DNA of 64,000 bases from Opitutus sp. GAS368 (GTDB lineage Bacteria; Verrucomicrobiota; Verrucomicrobiia; Opitutales; UBA953), in assembly GCA_945866215.1 (NCBI GenBank), contig CAMBGQ010000005.1, positions 1 through 64,000 of the forward strand, in the 5' to 3' direction. Every line of letters starts with the position of its first letter. Positions within the stretch are counted from its first letter, which is position 1. Both the position numbers and the translations under genes were made by a program. This document shows positions 28,803-38,600 of the stretch, piece after piece. The notes below the pieces were generated by a model. That model saw only the letters and a list, made by a program, of their open reading frames with translations, searched no databases and was not told the origin of the DNA.

Positions 28803-30728
28803 ATGCGTCACATTTTCCTCAGTTGTCTCGGTTGGTGCGCGTTGACCGTGCTCGGCTTCGCCCAGGCGCCACCCCCGGCATCCGCCCAGGGAGGCACGGC
28901 CGGCGATTACAAGAGCTCGACCGCCGAAGGCGGCGCCGACCGTGTCTTCAACGTCAACAGCGACTCCGTGGACATGGAGAATGGCACGATGCAGTGGAAG
29001 GGCACGACGATGAACCTTGGTAACTCGCGCGCTGTCCGCGCCCGCTTCGAACGCTACCTGGCCGCGCCGACCGACAGCGGCGACATGAAGCGCTACGTGG
29101 CCGTTCTGGATCAAATCCAGTTCCTGCTTTCGGCCCAGTCCATCAACCAGGAAAACTATTATCGTAATCAGCAGGAGGCCTTCAATTTGCTCTTCAAGGC
29201 CGCGGAATTCGACATCGACGCCAACAACTCGCTGACCATCGCCTCGCAGGTGCAGAAGGTTTGGGTGATGAAGCAGGAGTTTAAGCAGATTGAGGTCACC
29301 AAGGCGCAGTTGGAGACCCTGCGCAAGGTGCAGGAAGGCATTATCATCAACCGCGCGGACGTGATCGAGGAAGCCAATGCGGCGAATGAGCAGGCGCCGA
29401 AGGGAGCAACAAAGTTAGGTAAGGCCTCCACCGGCGCCACCGAACTCGGCTACAAGGTGAAGGATGAAGCCCGGACGCAGGCGCAGATCTTAGCCAAGGA
29501 TGCGGAGCTGCTCGCGCTCGGACTCAAAGCGAAGATCGAGTTCCAGTCCCAGATGGTCTCCTTCCTGATGGCTCGCCGCTATCGCCATTCCCTGATCACG
29601 AGTTCTTTCTACCGCGTGCTCTTCAAGGGCGGCAGCCAGAATATCGTCGTCGGCGCTAAAGAAGTGAAGGAGTTCTTCCCGATCTCCGACTTCGTCCCGA
29701 CGCTCGAGTCCTTCGACATGCTCTCCCGCGAGGCGATCAAGGATGTCTCGAAGGGGATGCAGACGGTCGACGATCTGGTGAAGCAGGGCGAGCTCTATGC
29801 CGCGTTCGAGCGCCTGCAGGAGACTTATTTCCTCGGTGAGTTCGAACCCGTCGTGATGGCCTACCCGCAGGAGAAGAAACGCGAGATGCTCGCCCTCTGG
29901 CGGGACCTCCGCGAGCTCCAGCGTCTCGGCGACGAGCGCGACCTCGGTAATGTCGAAGGCTACGTGAACAAGATCCGTGGCCGTGCCCGCGACTTTCCCG
30001 GAGCCCCAATCCTCTCGAAGGTCAGCAACGCGATGAACGCCTCGAACATGTCGTTGCTCTCCGCCAAGGGCGCCGTGCTTTCCGGTGATAACGCCAAGGC
30101 CGAGGCCGCCCTCGAGCGCGCGGCCAAGATCTGGCCCCAGAATCCCGGCGTGAAGGATTTTGCGACTCAGGTCGTGAGCCGCCAGGATACGCTCGCCCAG
30201 AAGATCCCCGAGTTCGACCGCCTACTGGCCGAGTCGAAGTGGCGCGATATCTTCAACAAGAAGCTCGAATACGCTTTGGCGCTTGCGCAGGACAAGGAGC
30301 GTTCCGAGAAGCTCCGCAAGGTCGTGAACCGCGTCGGCGAGCTCGACGCCAATATCCAGAAAGCCTCCGTGCTGGCCACGCAGAATAATCCTTACCTCGC
30401 CTGGGACGTGATCGTCGAGGTCTACAAGACCGAGTCCGACGACCTGGTCCTGGCCAAGACCCGTTCCGACATCGCCCCGCTCGTAGCCAATTACGCGCAG
30501 CTGATCGGTCAGGCGGAGAAGCTGGAGAGGGACGGCGCCGAGGCCGCTGCGCTCACGGCCTGGCTGGCCGCGCAGGACCTGAATCCGGCCTCGCTCACCT
30601 GCGACGCCTCGGTCAAACGCCTGGCCAAGTCGGTCGCCGAAAGTGCTGTGATTCGCGCGACGGGCGCCGTGCCCGCCCCGCCTGCGGCCGCCGACGCCGA
30701 GGAAGTGCCGGTCCCGCCGAGCAAGTAA
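28803..30728 (+). CDS. Large secreted protein of unknown function, helical/repeat-rich
   Basis: Signal peptide MRHIFLSCLGWCALTVLGFAQ; long Ala/Glu/Lys-rich helical regions. Confidence 0.65.
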   Translation: MRHIFLSCLGWCALTVLGFAQAPPPASAQGGTAGDYKSSTAEGGADRVFNVNSDSVDMENGTMQWKGTTMNLGNSRAVRARFERYLAAPTDSGDMKRYVAVLDQIQFLLSAQSINQENYYRNQQEAFNLLFKAAEFDIDANNSLTIASQVQKVWVMKQEFKQIEVTKAQLETLRKVQEGIIINRADVIEEANAANEQAPKGATKLGKASTGATELGYKVKDEARTQAQILAKDAELLALGLKAKIEFQSQMVSFLMARRYRHSLITSSFYRVLFKGGSQNIVVGAKEVKEFFPISDFVPTLESFDMLSREAIKDVSKGMQTVDDLVKQGELYAAFERLQETYFLGEFEPVVMAYPQEKKREMLALWRDLRELQRLGDERDLGNVEGYVNKIRGRARDFPGAPILSKVSNAMNASNMSLLSAKGAVLSGDNAKAEAALERAAKIWPQNPGVKDFATQVVSRQDTLAQKIPEFDRLLAESKWRDIFNKKLEYALALAQDKERSEKLRKVVNRVGELDANIQKASVLATQNNPYLAWDVIVEVYKTESDDLVLAKTRSDIAPLVANYAQLIGQAEKLERDGAEAAALTAWLAAQDLNPASLTCDASVKRLAKSVAESAVIRATGAVPAPPAAADAEEVPVPPSK

Positions 30729-30731
30729 GCC

Positions 30732-31526
30732 TTACCAGAGGCTGACCGGATTGTCTTCGAGGGGATCGACCACCGTGATGCGGAGGTCGGTCTTCCGTTC
30801 GCGGACCTCGTTCATCAAGGCGTCGACGATGATGGTGCGGTTGCACTCCTTGCTGAGGTGGCCGAGGTAGAGCTGCGTCGCCTGCCAATCACGGAGCCCG
30901 AGCAGGAGTTCCTTGGTTTGCACGTTGGAGAGATGGCCGAAGTTACCGCGGATACGTTGCTTGAGCGACGTCGGCCGCTTGGACAGGTCCAGCATCTCGT
31001 CGTCATAGTTCGCCTCCAGCACGAGGATATCGGCGAGCGCGACGTGGTGCTTCACGACCGCCGTGGCGTGCCCGAGGTCGGTCAGCCAGGTCAGGCGTTT
31101 GGCGGGCCGGGCGTCCTCGGCGGGGAGGTCGAAGGCGAACCCGACCGGGTCGGCGGCGTCGTGTGGAATCGGGATTGCGGTGACCTGTAGCCCCTTGAAC
31201 TCGAAGGTCGTACCGGTCTCGAACAGCTGCCAGTCGGGCTGCGACTTCAGGGTATCCTTGATTCGCCGGGCCGTCTCGCGGTTGGCGAAGACCTTGAGCA
31301 GGGGATTCTGACGCAGCAGGGCGGGCAGGCCGACGCAATGGTCCGCGTGCTCGTGGGTCAGGAAGACCGCATCAAGGGCGCGCGCTTCGAGGCCGAGCTT
31401 CTGGAGCGAGGCTTCGAGCCGGGGTCCTTGGAAACCCGCGTCAAGCATCACGCGCACACCGCCCGCCTCGAGCAAGGAGCAGTTGCCGGAACTGCTGGTG
31501 CCAAGGATGTGGAAGGCGAAGGCCAT
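30732..31526 (-). CDS. MBL-fold metallo-hydrolase (YycJ/WalJ-like)
   Basis: ILGTSSSGNCSLLEAGGVRVMLDAGF, LTHEHADHCVGLP, GHLSKECN. Confidence 0.85.
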   Translation of the reverse strand: MAFAFHILGTSSSGNCSLLEAGGVRVMLDAGFQGPRLEASLQKLGLEARALDAVFLTHEHADHCVGLPALLRQNPLLKVFANRETARRIKDTLKSQPDWQLFETGTTFEFKGLQVTAIPIPHDAADPVGFAFDLPAEDARPAKRLTWLTDLGHATAVVKHHVALADILVLEANYDDEMLDLSKRPTSLKQRIRGNFGHLSNVQTKELLLGLRDWQATQLYLGHLSKECNRTIIVDALMNEVRERKTDLRITVVDPLEDNPVSLW

Positions 31527-31629
31527 GCGTCAGGCGATGCAACCTCGTCACGGGGCCGCCTTCAAGCCGCCATTCGCCCTTTTCCGCTTGAGGGCGAGGG
31601 GGACCGGAGGGATGGTAGGTCATCCCGCC

Positions 31630-32925
31630 ATGCCCTCCCTTCCTCGTGTCATCAGCATCATCATGGGGGGCGGTCGTGGCTCTCGTCTCTATCCCTTGAC
31701 CAAGGATCGCTGCAAGCCGGCCGTCCCGCTGGCCAGCAACTACCGCCTGGTCGACATCCCGATCAGCAATTGCCTGAACTCCGGTTTCAACCAGATCTTC
31801 GTTCTGACGCAGTTCAACACCGCCTCGCTGCATAAGCATATCCAGCAGACGTATAAGTTTGACGGTTTCGGCCGCGGCTTTGTCGACATCCTCGCCGCCG
31901 AGCAAACGGGCGACAAGGAAGCTTGGTATCAAGGTACGGCCGATGCGGTCCGCCAGAACCTCCATCACTACAACCTCAAGGACGAGGACTTGGTGCTCAT
32001 CCTTTCCGGTGACCAGCTTTACCGTCTCGATTTCGACGAGCTCGCCCGCCAGCACATTGAGAACGCCGCCGACGTCACCATCGCCGCCAAGGCCATGCCC
32101 TCCGACCAGGTCAGCGCCCTCGGCGTGATGCGCGTCAACGCCGACCTGCGCATCGTGGAGTTTGTCGAGAAGCCGAAAGATCCGGCGGTCATCTCCTCCC
32201 TCGTCCTCGGCGGTAACGCTCGCACCCGCCTGTCCGACAAGTCCGCTACGCCTTACTGCCTGGCCTCGATGGGGATCTACCTTTTCTCTGGCAAGGTCAT
32301 GCGCGAGGCTCTGGCTGACCCCGACCAGACCGATTTCGGCAAAGAAGTCATCCCTGGCCTGCTCGCCTCGAAGCGCATGATGGCCTACGTCTTCGACGGC
32401 TACTGGGAAGATATCGGTACCGTTGGGTCCTTCTGGGAGTGCAACCTGACCCTCACCGACCCGGTGCCGCCGTTCGATTTCTTCGATGGCCAGAACCCGG
32501 TCTATACCCATGCCCGCTACCTGCCTCCGGCCAAGCTGAACAGCGCCCGCGTGCAGCGCGTTCTGATGGCCGACGGCGCGATTGTCGATGACTCTGAGCT
32601 CCACCGCTGCGTGGTCGGAGTGCGTTCCGTCATCCGTGGCGGCTCCCGGCTCGAGAACGTCGTCATGATGGGCGCCGACGCCTTTGAACGCCCGCACGAC
32701 CTCGCCCGGAACCACGCGCTCGGCCGCCCCGATATCGGCGTCGGCCCGAACTGCCTTATCCGTAACGCCATCATCGATAAGAACGCGCGCATCGGCGCCG
32801 GCTGTCGTCTCGCCCCCACTGGCCTGCCGGAAAAGTGGGAGACCGAAGCCCTGTTCGTCCGTGACGGCGTGATTGTCGTCAAGAAGGGCGCGATTGTGCC
32901 TCCGGGCACTATCGTCGGGGAATGA
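31630..32925 (+). CDS. glgC: Glucose-1-phosphate adenylyltransferase
   Basis: ISIIMGGGRGSRLYPLTKDRCKPAVPLASNYRLVDIPISNCLNSG, GTADAVRQN, LSGDQLYRLDF. Confidence 0.95.
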   Translation: MPSLPRVISIIMGGGRGSRLYPLTKDRCKPAVPLASNYRLVDIPISNCLNSGFNQIFVLTQFNTASLHKHIQQTYKFDGFGRGFVDILAAEQTGDKEAWYQGTADAVRQNLHHYNLKDEDLVLILSGDQLYRLDFDELARQHIENAADVTIAAKAMPSDQVSALGVMRVNADLRIVEFVEKPKDPAVISSLVLGGNARTRLSDKSATPYCLASMGIYLFSGKVMREALADPDQTDFGKEVIPGLLASKRMMAYVFDGYWEDIGTVGSFWECNLTLTDPVPPFDFFDGQNPVYTHARYLPPAKLNSARVQRVLMADGAIVDDSELHRCVVGVRSVIRGGSRLENVVMMGADAFERPHDLARNHALGRPDIGVGPNCLIRNAIIDKNARIGAGCRLAPTGLPEKWETEALFVRDGVIVVKKGAIVPPGTIVGE

Positions 32926-33983
32926 AGACCTACGCCCGGACTTACTGGTTCACTTGGGCCTTTCTGGTGGTCGCCGCCGCCCTCACCGGCGTGGCGTCAC
33001 TGAAGGACGCTTTCTTCGGCGGGCTTTTCGCGGCCTTGCTTTCGGCCTTACTCACCAAGGCGTATGAGCGAAGCGGGCCCCGTTATGCCGCGTTGATCGG
33101 CGCCGCCGCGGGCTCGCTGTGGGTCGTCGCGATGTTCTTTCGCATCCGTTGGTTCGGCGAACCCGAAAAAATCCAGCAGGCCGAGTGGACGCTCGGGACG
33201 GATATCTCGGTCCATGCGGCCGGTTTCGCCGGCGCGGCCTTGTTGACTGCCTTGCTGACCCGGCACGCCTTTCCGAAGGCGCTCGGCGGCGGCTTGCTAC
33301 TGGCCGCCGCGATGACTGTCGTGCCCTACGGTGTCATCGCTTGGGTCGACCATCGCGTCGCTGGTCCGGTGGAGTTGGTCCTCCTCGTCTCTGCGGAGGT
33401 CGCGCCCGATGAAGGACCGGTCCGTCGCGTGGGCGCGGTGCAGGCCGTCCTCACGGCGGCGGAAATCGGTTTCCTAAAGGAGCATGCGCTCGTCGTGGAA
33501 GGTCCGGGCGGTCCTGAGGTCGTCGACGGAGAAGGGCGCCGCTACTGGCCACTGCTGCGGCGGCGGCTGGTCTATCCCGGCAACCCTGGCGGCCCCGTGC
33601 GCACGGTCTTGCTCCTCCTCCCGCCCGGCCTCCTCACGGACGAGACCTGGGAAATCCCTGTCCACCAAGACCCGCACGGTCTGGCCCTCGTCACGCTGGA
33701 TGCCCAGCAGTCCGCTCGGTTCGCCGGCGGACCTGCCAGCCAAGCGGTGAGGCTCGCGCTCTCCTTGGCGGTCAAGACCTCGGCCGGCGCTTCCGCTTAC
33801 CAGTCGCTGCGGGTCACGACGTTCCGCCAGTCGCCGGTCGGGAACATGTATGCCCCCATCCCGACGCTGGGCCTCTCCGCCGCTTTCCCCACGACGTTGG
33901 TCGATCCCGCGCCGTCGGCGAAGCCGGACGAAAAGATCCGCCCAAGCCGGCCGAGCTTCGGCGACGCCCCGCCGGCCAGATAA
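32922..33983 (+). CDS. Membrane protein of unknown function, start overlaps glgC stop
   Basis: ATGA overlap with glgC; N-terminal TM helices. Confidence 0.65.
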   Translation: MKTYARTYWFTWAFLVVAAALTGVASLKDAFFGGLFAALLSALLTKAYERSGPRYAALIGAAAGSLWVVAMFFRIRWFGEPEKIQQAEWTLGTDISVHAAGFAGAALLTALLTRHAFPKALGGGLLLAAAMTVVPYGVIAWVDHRVAGPVELVLLVSAEVAPDEGPVRRVGAVQAVLTAAEIGFLKEHALVVEGPGGPEVVDGEGRRYWPLLRRRLVYPGNPGGPVRTVLLLLPPGLLTDETWEIPVHQDPHGLALVTLDAQQSARFAGGPASQAVRLALSLAVKTSAGASAYQSLRVTTFRQSPVGNMYAPIPTLGLSAAFPTTLVDPAPSAKPDEKIRPSRPSFGDAPPAR

Positions 33984-33989
33984 GCGCTG

Positions 33990-35798
33990 TCAGGTCGTCG
34001 CGCTTAGGAAATCGCGATGCAGGCCAGCGTAAGCTCCTTGCAGGGCGAGCAGTTCCGCGTGCGTGCCGCGTTCGACGACACGTCCGTCCGCGAGGACGAT
34101 TACGCAATCCGCCCGCCGGATGGTGCTGAGGCGGTGGGCGACGACGAAACAGGTGCGGCCCTTCATCAGTTGGGCGAGCGCGACTTGCAGGCGGGCTTCG
34201 GTGAGGGTATCGACCGCGCTCGTGGCTTCATCGAGCACCAGGATGCGCGGATCGGCCATGAGCGCGCGGGCGAAGGCCACGAGCTGCTGCTGGCCCATCG
34301 AGAGCCCGCGGCCTTTTTCGGAGCAGGGCGTGTGGATGCCGGCCGGCAGGTCTTCGATCAGGTCGAGGCACCCCAGGTCGCGGAAGGTCTGGCGAATCTC
34401 CTCATCGGTCGCCTCCGGTCGGGCCGACTTCACGTTCTCGGCGATCGTACCGGCGAAGAGGAAGTTTTGCTGGAAGACGAAGCCCATCTGGCGGCGGAGC
34501 GTTTCCTGACGGAGGTCGGCGAGGTCGTGGCCATCGACGAGGACCTGGCCGGTGAGGGGCAGGTGGAACTTCGCCAGGAGGCCGACGAGGGTGGATTTCC
34601 CTGAGCCCGTGTGGCCGACGAGTGCGATGACTTGGCCGGGGCGGGCCACGAAGGAGATGCCGTGCAGGACCGGGCGGCCGGCCACGTAGGCGAAGCGGAC
34701 ATCGCGGAACTCGACCTCTCCCTTGAGCGGTGGGCAGGGAACGGCCGTGGGCCGGTCCGCCCAGGACGGCGCGGTGTCCAGCAGTCGGAAATAACGCTCC
34801 GCGCCGGCCATCGCGAGGGTCGCTTCGGAGAGCTGCGTGCCGATGATCGTGATCGGCGAGAAGAAAAGGTCGGCCAGGAAGAAGAACGTCACGAGGTCGC
34901 CAAGCCCCGTGCCCGTGCCGGAGAGTGCGGCCCAGCCGCCGACGCCAATCAGCGCGGCCATGAAACCCTGAGCGTTGAGTTCGAGCAGCGGCAGGTAGAG
35001 CGACGTCAGGCTCGCGGTCTTGACGACGTTGTTCGCCAGGCTCTGGACCAGGCGGGTGAAGATACCGGCGTTCGTGTCCTCCCGGGCGAAGCCCTGCGTC
35101 ACGCGAATACCTTGGACGGTCTCGGCGAGCGCCGAGGTCACCCGGGAGAAGGTCTCCTGCTGCACGCGTGAAGCGTGGAGGATCTTGTTGCGGAAGAACG
35201 CGTGGACAAGCAGGAGGCAGGGTACAATGGCCAGCAGCACCAGGAAGAGCTGCGGATTGGCCAGCAGCATGAGGGCGGCCGCGCAGCCCATCTGACCCAC
35301 GGAGACGAAGGTGATGAAGAAGTTATTCTGGATGCCGTTGCGCATCGCCTCGATGTCCGAGATCATGCGGCTGATCAGGCTCCCGTGGCGCCGGGCGTGG
35401 AAAAAGGAGAGCGGCTGCGTGAGCAAGTGGGCCATCAGCCGGTCGCGGAGGTCGCGGAGGACGCTTTCGCCAATCTGGTGGGCGAGGCGGATCCGCCAGT
35501 AGAGGGCGACGTCGGCGATCAGGAAGCAGGCTGTGAATAGCGCGAGGTCGCGGAGGGCCGCGGCGCCGTCGCCGGCGGCCACGGGCCCTCTGATGATGTG
35601 GCCGACGAGCCAGGCGAGGCCGGGCAGGGCCATCGCGCGGAAGACGCAGAGGCCGAGGAGCGCGTTGCGTTGGAACCGGTGAGGACTGGTGAAGGCGAGC
35701 AGACGGGCAATGGTCGACCAGCGCAGCGGGAGCCGGTCCGGTTCCTCCTCGTCGGGGCGGAGGCGGCGGACCGCGATTTCCAGTCGATCTTTGTTCAT
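33990..35798 (-). CDS. ABC exporter, fused TM and ATPase domains
   Basis: VALVGHTGSGKSTLVGLLAKF, SMGQQQLVAFARALMADPRILVLDEATSAVD. Confidence 0.92.
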   Translation of the reverse strand: MNKDRLEIAVRRLRPDEEEPDRLPLRWSTIARLLAFTSPHRFQRNALLGLCVFRAMALPGLAWLVGHIIRGPVAAGDGAAALRDLALFTACFLIADVALYWRIRLAHQIGESVLRDLRDRLMAHLLTQPLSFFHARRHGSLISRMISDIEAMRNGIQNNFFITFVSVGQMGCAAALMLLANPQLFLVLLAIVPCLLLVHAFFRNKILHASRVQQETFSRVTSALAETVQGIRVTQGFAREDTNAGIFTRLVQSLANNVVKTASLTSLYLPLLELNAQGFMAALIGVGGWAALSGTGTGLGDLVTFFFLADLFFSPITIIGTQLSEATLAMAGAERYFRLLDTAPSWADRPTAVPCPPLKGEVEFRDVRFAYVAGRPVLHGISFVARPGQVIALVGHTGSGKSTLVGLLAKFHLPLTGQVLVDGHDLADLRQETLRRQMGFVFQQNFLFAGTIAENVKSARPEATDEEIRQTFRDLGCLDLIEDLPAGIHTPCSEKGRGLSMGQQQLVAFARALMADPRILVLDEATSAVDTLTEARLQVALAQLMKGRTCFVVAHRLSTIRRADCVIVLADGRVVERGTHAELLALQGAYAGLHRDFLSATT

Positions 35799-37627
35799 GC
35801 GACGGCTTCCTCCGATTGGACGAGGATGGCGCGGCGGTAATGTCCATCCTGAGCCATCAGTTGGGCATGGGTCCCGGTCTGGACGAGCTTGCCGTGGTCG
35901 AGCACGAGGATCTGGTCGGCGCGGCGGAGGGTGCTTAGGCGGTGGGCGACGATGAAGGTCGTGCGCCCGACCATCGCCGCTTCCATCGCCTCCATGATCT
36001 CCTTCTCGGTCTCCGGATCGATGGCCGAGGTGGGGTCGTCGAGCAACAGCACCGTCGGTTCGAGCAGCAAGGCACGGGCGATGGCGATGCGTTGGCGCTG
36101 GCCACCGGAGAGGTTGACCCCGCCTTCGCCGAGGAAGGTCTCGTAGCCCTCGGCCAGCGCCATGATGAACGTATGGGCGCCGGCGATGCGGGCTGCCCGC
36201 TCGATGCGTTCTTGCGTGGCGTCGGGGTGGCCGAAGGCGATGTTGGCCGCGATGGTGTTCGAGAAGAGGAAGTTCTCCTGAAAGACGATGCCCACCTGGC
36301 GGCGGAGTTCGGGCAAGGGGAGGGTGCGGATGTCGTGGCCGTCGAGCGTCACGCGGCCGGAGCGCGGGTCATAAAAGCGGGGGATCAGCGACAGCAGGGC
36401 GGACTTGCCGGCGCCCGTCGCCCCGGCGATGGCGATGCGCTGGCCGGGTTCTGCGGCGAAGGAAAGCTGGCGCAGCACCGTGGCGTTTTCCTGGTATTCG
36501 AAGCTCACGTCCTCGAAGGCGACGCGCCCGAGGAACCGCCCCGGGGAGGTCGCGCCGGCCTCGGTCGCCACGCCTGGGTCGGTATCCAGAATTTCGAAGA
36601 TGCGCTTCGCCCCAGCCAGGGAGACCTGCGCGTTGTCGACGACGGCCGCAAGGGTCGTCACCTGCGCCGAGAACTGCTGCAGCAGGCCGGCGAAGACGAC
36701 GAGGCCAGTCCCGAGGGCGATTTCCTGCCGGGCGACCATCCAGCCGCCGTAGCCAATGAGGACGGCCATGGATAGGCGGTTCAGTCCGTCGATGACGGGC
36801 CAGAAGAGGGCGACCTCGCCGAAGACTTTGCGCTTCTGGAGGCGGATGGCCTCGCTCCAACCGGCGAAGCGGGCCTGCACCCGCGACTCCAGCGCGAAGC
36901 CTTTCACGACCTGGATGCCCTGCACGTTCTCGGAGAAGCCCAGCACCATGCCGTCCATCAGCTCGCGGTTCTCCTCGTAGGCCGGCCGTACCTTGCGCGA
37001 GAAGCGGATCGCGAACCAGATCTGGATAGGCAGGACCGAGAGGCAGGCGAGCGTCAGCCGCCAATCGGCGCTCAGCATGTAGGCCGCGCAGGCGGCGAGC
37101 GTGATCGCGATGATTGCCAGCTGAAGGATGACGCCTTCGATGAAGAGCCGGATTGCGTGGGCGTCGGAGGTGACTCGGTTGATGATTGAGCCGCTCGCGT
37201 TGGAGTCGAAGAAGCGGAAACTTAGCTGTTGGAGCTTGGCGAAGACTTGGGAGCGGAGGTTGACGACGATGCGGCCATGCAGGAAGCGGACGGAGACGAG
37301 GCCGAAGACGAAAGCGATGAGCGCGCGTAAGATGGCGGCGCCGAGGATGCCCAGGCCGAGCCAGACCAGCACGGCCTTGTCCGTCGCTCCATCCGGGACG
37401 AAGAAGGGGAGGGCCGGAGCGGGGACGGTCCGGTCGGCGCAGTGGCGGACGAAGTCGATACCCACGCCGGCCAGCACGATGGCGGCGACGGTCAGGAACA
37501 CCACCGCCAGCTGGAGGCCGAGGAGTTGGAGGCAATCCGCGCGATACGACCAGGTGATGCGCAGCAGCCGCCGCAGCGTGGCCTCGCGGGGGTCGGCGGT
37601 CGGCGGGGCGGAGTCGGCGGCGGGCAT
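35795..37627 (-). CDS. ABC exporter, fused TM and ATPase domains; 4-bp overlap with downstream partner
   Basis: IAIAGATGAGKSALLSLIPRFYDP, NLSGGQRQRIAIARALLLEPTVLLLDDPTSAID. Confidence 0.92.
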   Translation of the reverse strand: MPAADSAPPTADPREATLRRLLRITWSYRADCLQLLGLQLAVVFLTVAAIVLAGVGIDFVRHCADRTVPAPALPFFVPDGATDKAVLVWLGLGILGAAILRALIAFVFGLVSVRFLHGRIVVNLRSQVFAKLQQLSFRFFDSNASGSIINRVTSDAHAIRLFIEGVILQLAIIAITLAACAAYMLSADWRLTLACLSVLPIQIWFAIRFSRKVRPAYEENRELMDGMVLGFSENVQGIQVVKGFALESRVQARFAGWSEAIRLQKRKVFGEVALFWPVIDGLNRLSMAVLIGYGGWMVARQEIALGTGLVVFAGLLQQFSAQVTTLAAVVDNAQVSLAGAKRIFEILDTDPGVATEAGATSPGRFLGRVAFEDVSFEYQENATVLRQLSFAAEPGQRIAIAGATGAGKSALLSLIPRFYDPRSGRVTLDGHDIRTLPLPELRRQVGIVFQENFLFSNTIAANIAFGHPDATQERIERAARIAGAHTFIMALAEGYETFLGEGGVNLSGGQRQRIAIARALLLEPTVLLLDDPTSAIDPETEKEIMEAMEAAMVGRTTFIVAHRLSTLRRADQILVLDHGKLVQTGTHAQLMAQDGHYRRAILVQSEEAVA

Positions 37628-37649
37628 GCGCGTCAGGGCGCAGGCGGTC

Positions 37650-38519
37650 TCAGCGGATCATCTGGCCTTCGCGCGACGCCTTCTTGCGGAATTCCGCGAG
37701 GATACGGGCGGTGAGGGGACCAGGCTTGCCCGTGCCGATCTTGCGGGCGTCGACTTCGATGACGGGGATGACTTCCGCGGCGGTGCCGGTCAGGAAGCAT
37801 TCGTCGGCGTTCCAGACGTCATAGCGCGTGATGTTCGTCTCGACGGTGGGGATCCCAAGCGCGGCGGCGATCTCGAGGGAGACCTGGCGGGTGATGCCCA
37901 CCAAGGCGCCAGCGTGGGAGGCCGGGGTGATGAGGCGCCCTTTGTGGATCAGGAAGACGTTATCGCCAGTGCACTCGGAGACGTAACCCTGTTCGTTGAG
38001 CATGAGGCATTCGTGGAAGCCATGCTGCTGGGCTTCCATCTTCGCCATGATGTTGTTCAGGTAGTTGAGGGATTTGATCATCGGCGGCAGGGCGGCCGGG
38101 CTGATGCGGCGCGTCGGCGCGGTGATGATGCGCATGCCCGTGGTGTAAAGTTCCTCGGGGTAGAGCTTGATGGTGTCGGCGATGCAGACGATCGACGGGG
38201 TCGGGCAATTCTTCGGCGACAGGCCGAGGTCGCCGTAGCCGCGGGAGACGACGAGCCGGATGTAGCCGTCGGTGAGGTTATTACGGCGACAGGAGGCGCA
38301 GACGATTTCGGCGATCTCCTGGCGCGTCCAGGGCATCTCGAGGCAGAGAGCCTTGGCGGACATCTCGAGACGCTCGAGGTGCTCGTCGAGACGGAAGACG
38401 CAGCCTTGGTAGAGGCGGATACCCTCGAAGATGCCGTCACCATAGAGGAAGCCGTGGTCGAAGACCGAGATTTTGGCCTCGGCCTTGGGATAGAACTTTC
38501 CGTCGATGTAGACTTCCAT
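37650..38519 (-). CDS. ilvE: Branched-chain amino acid aminotransferase-like (class IV)
   Basis: AKISVFDHGFLYGDGIFEGIRLY, MIKSLNYLNNIMAKMEA, ECTGDNVFLI. Confidence 0.88.
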   Translation of the reverse strand: MEVYIDGKFYPKAEAKISVFDHGFLYGDGIFEGIRLYQGCVFRLDEHLERLEMSAKALCLEMPWTRQEIAEIVCASCRRNNLTDGYIRLVVSRGYGDLGLSPKNCPTPSIVCIADTIKLYPEELYTTGMRIITAPTRRISPAALPPMIKSLNYLNNIMAKMEAQQHGFHECLMLNEQGYVSECTGDNVFLIHKGRLITPASHAGALVGITRQVSLEIAAALGIPTVETNITRYDVWNADECFLTGTAAEVIPVIEVDARKIGTGKPGPLTARILAEFRKKASREGQMIR

Positions 38520-38526
38520 GGTGATG

Positions 38527-38548
38527 AAAAACCCACCTTGGCGGTGGG
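38527..38548 (-). terminator. Intrinsic-terminator-like hairpin immediately 5' of ilvE ATG
   Basis: - strand CCCACC-GCCAA-GGTGGG-TTTTT, 7 nt before ATG. Confidence 0.65.
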
Positions 38549-38600
38549 AGAGGGGTTTTTCCAGCCCGAAAGCCCCCTCCAGGGCGGTAATCTTGGGTGA

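Noticed and set aside
31441-32715. 424-aa - strand ORF
   Set aside because: Antisense to glgC; composition is an artefact of codon bias
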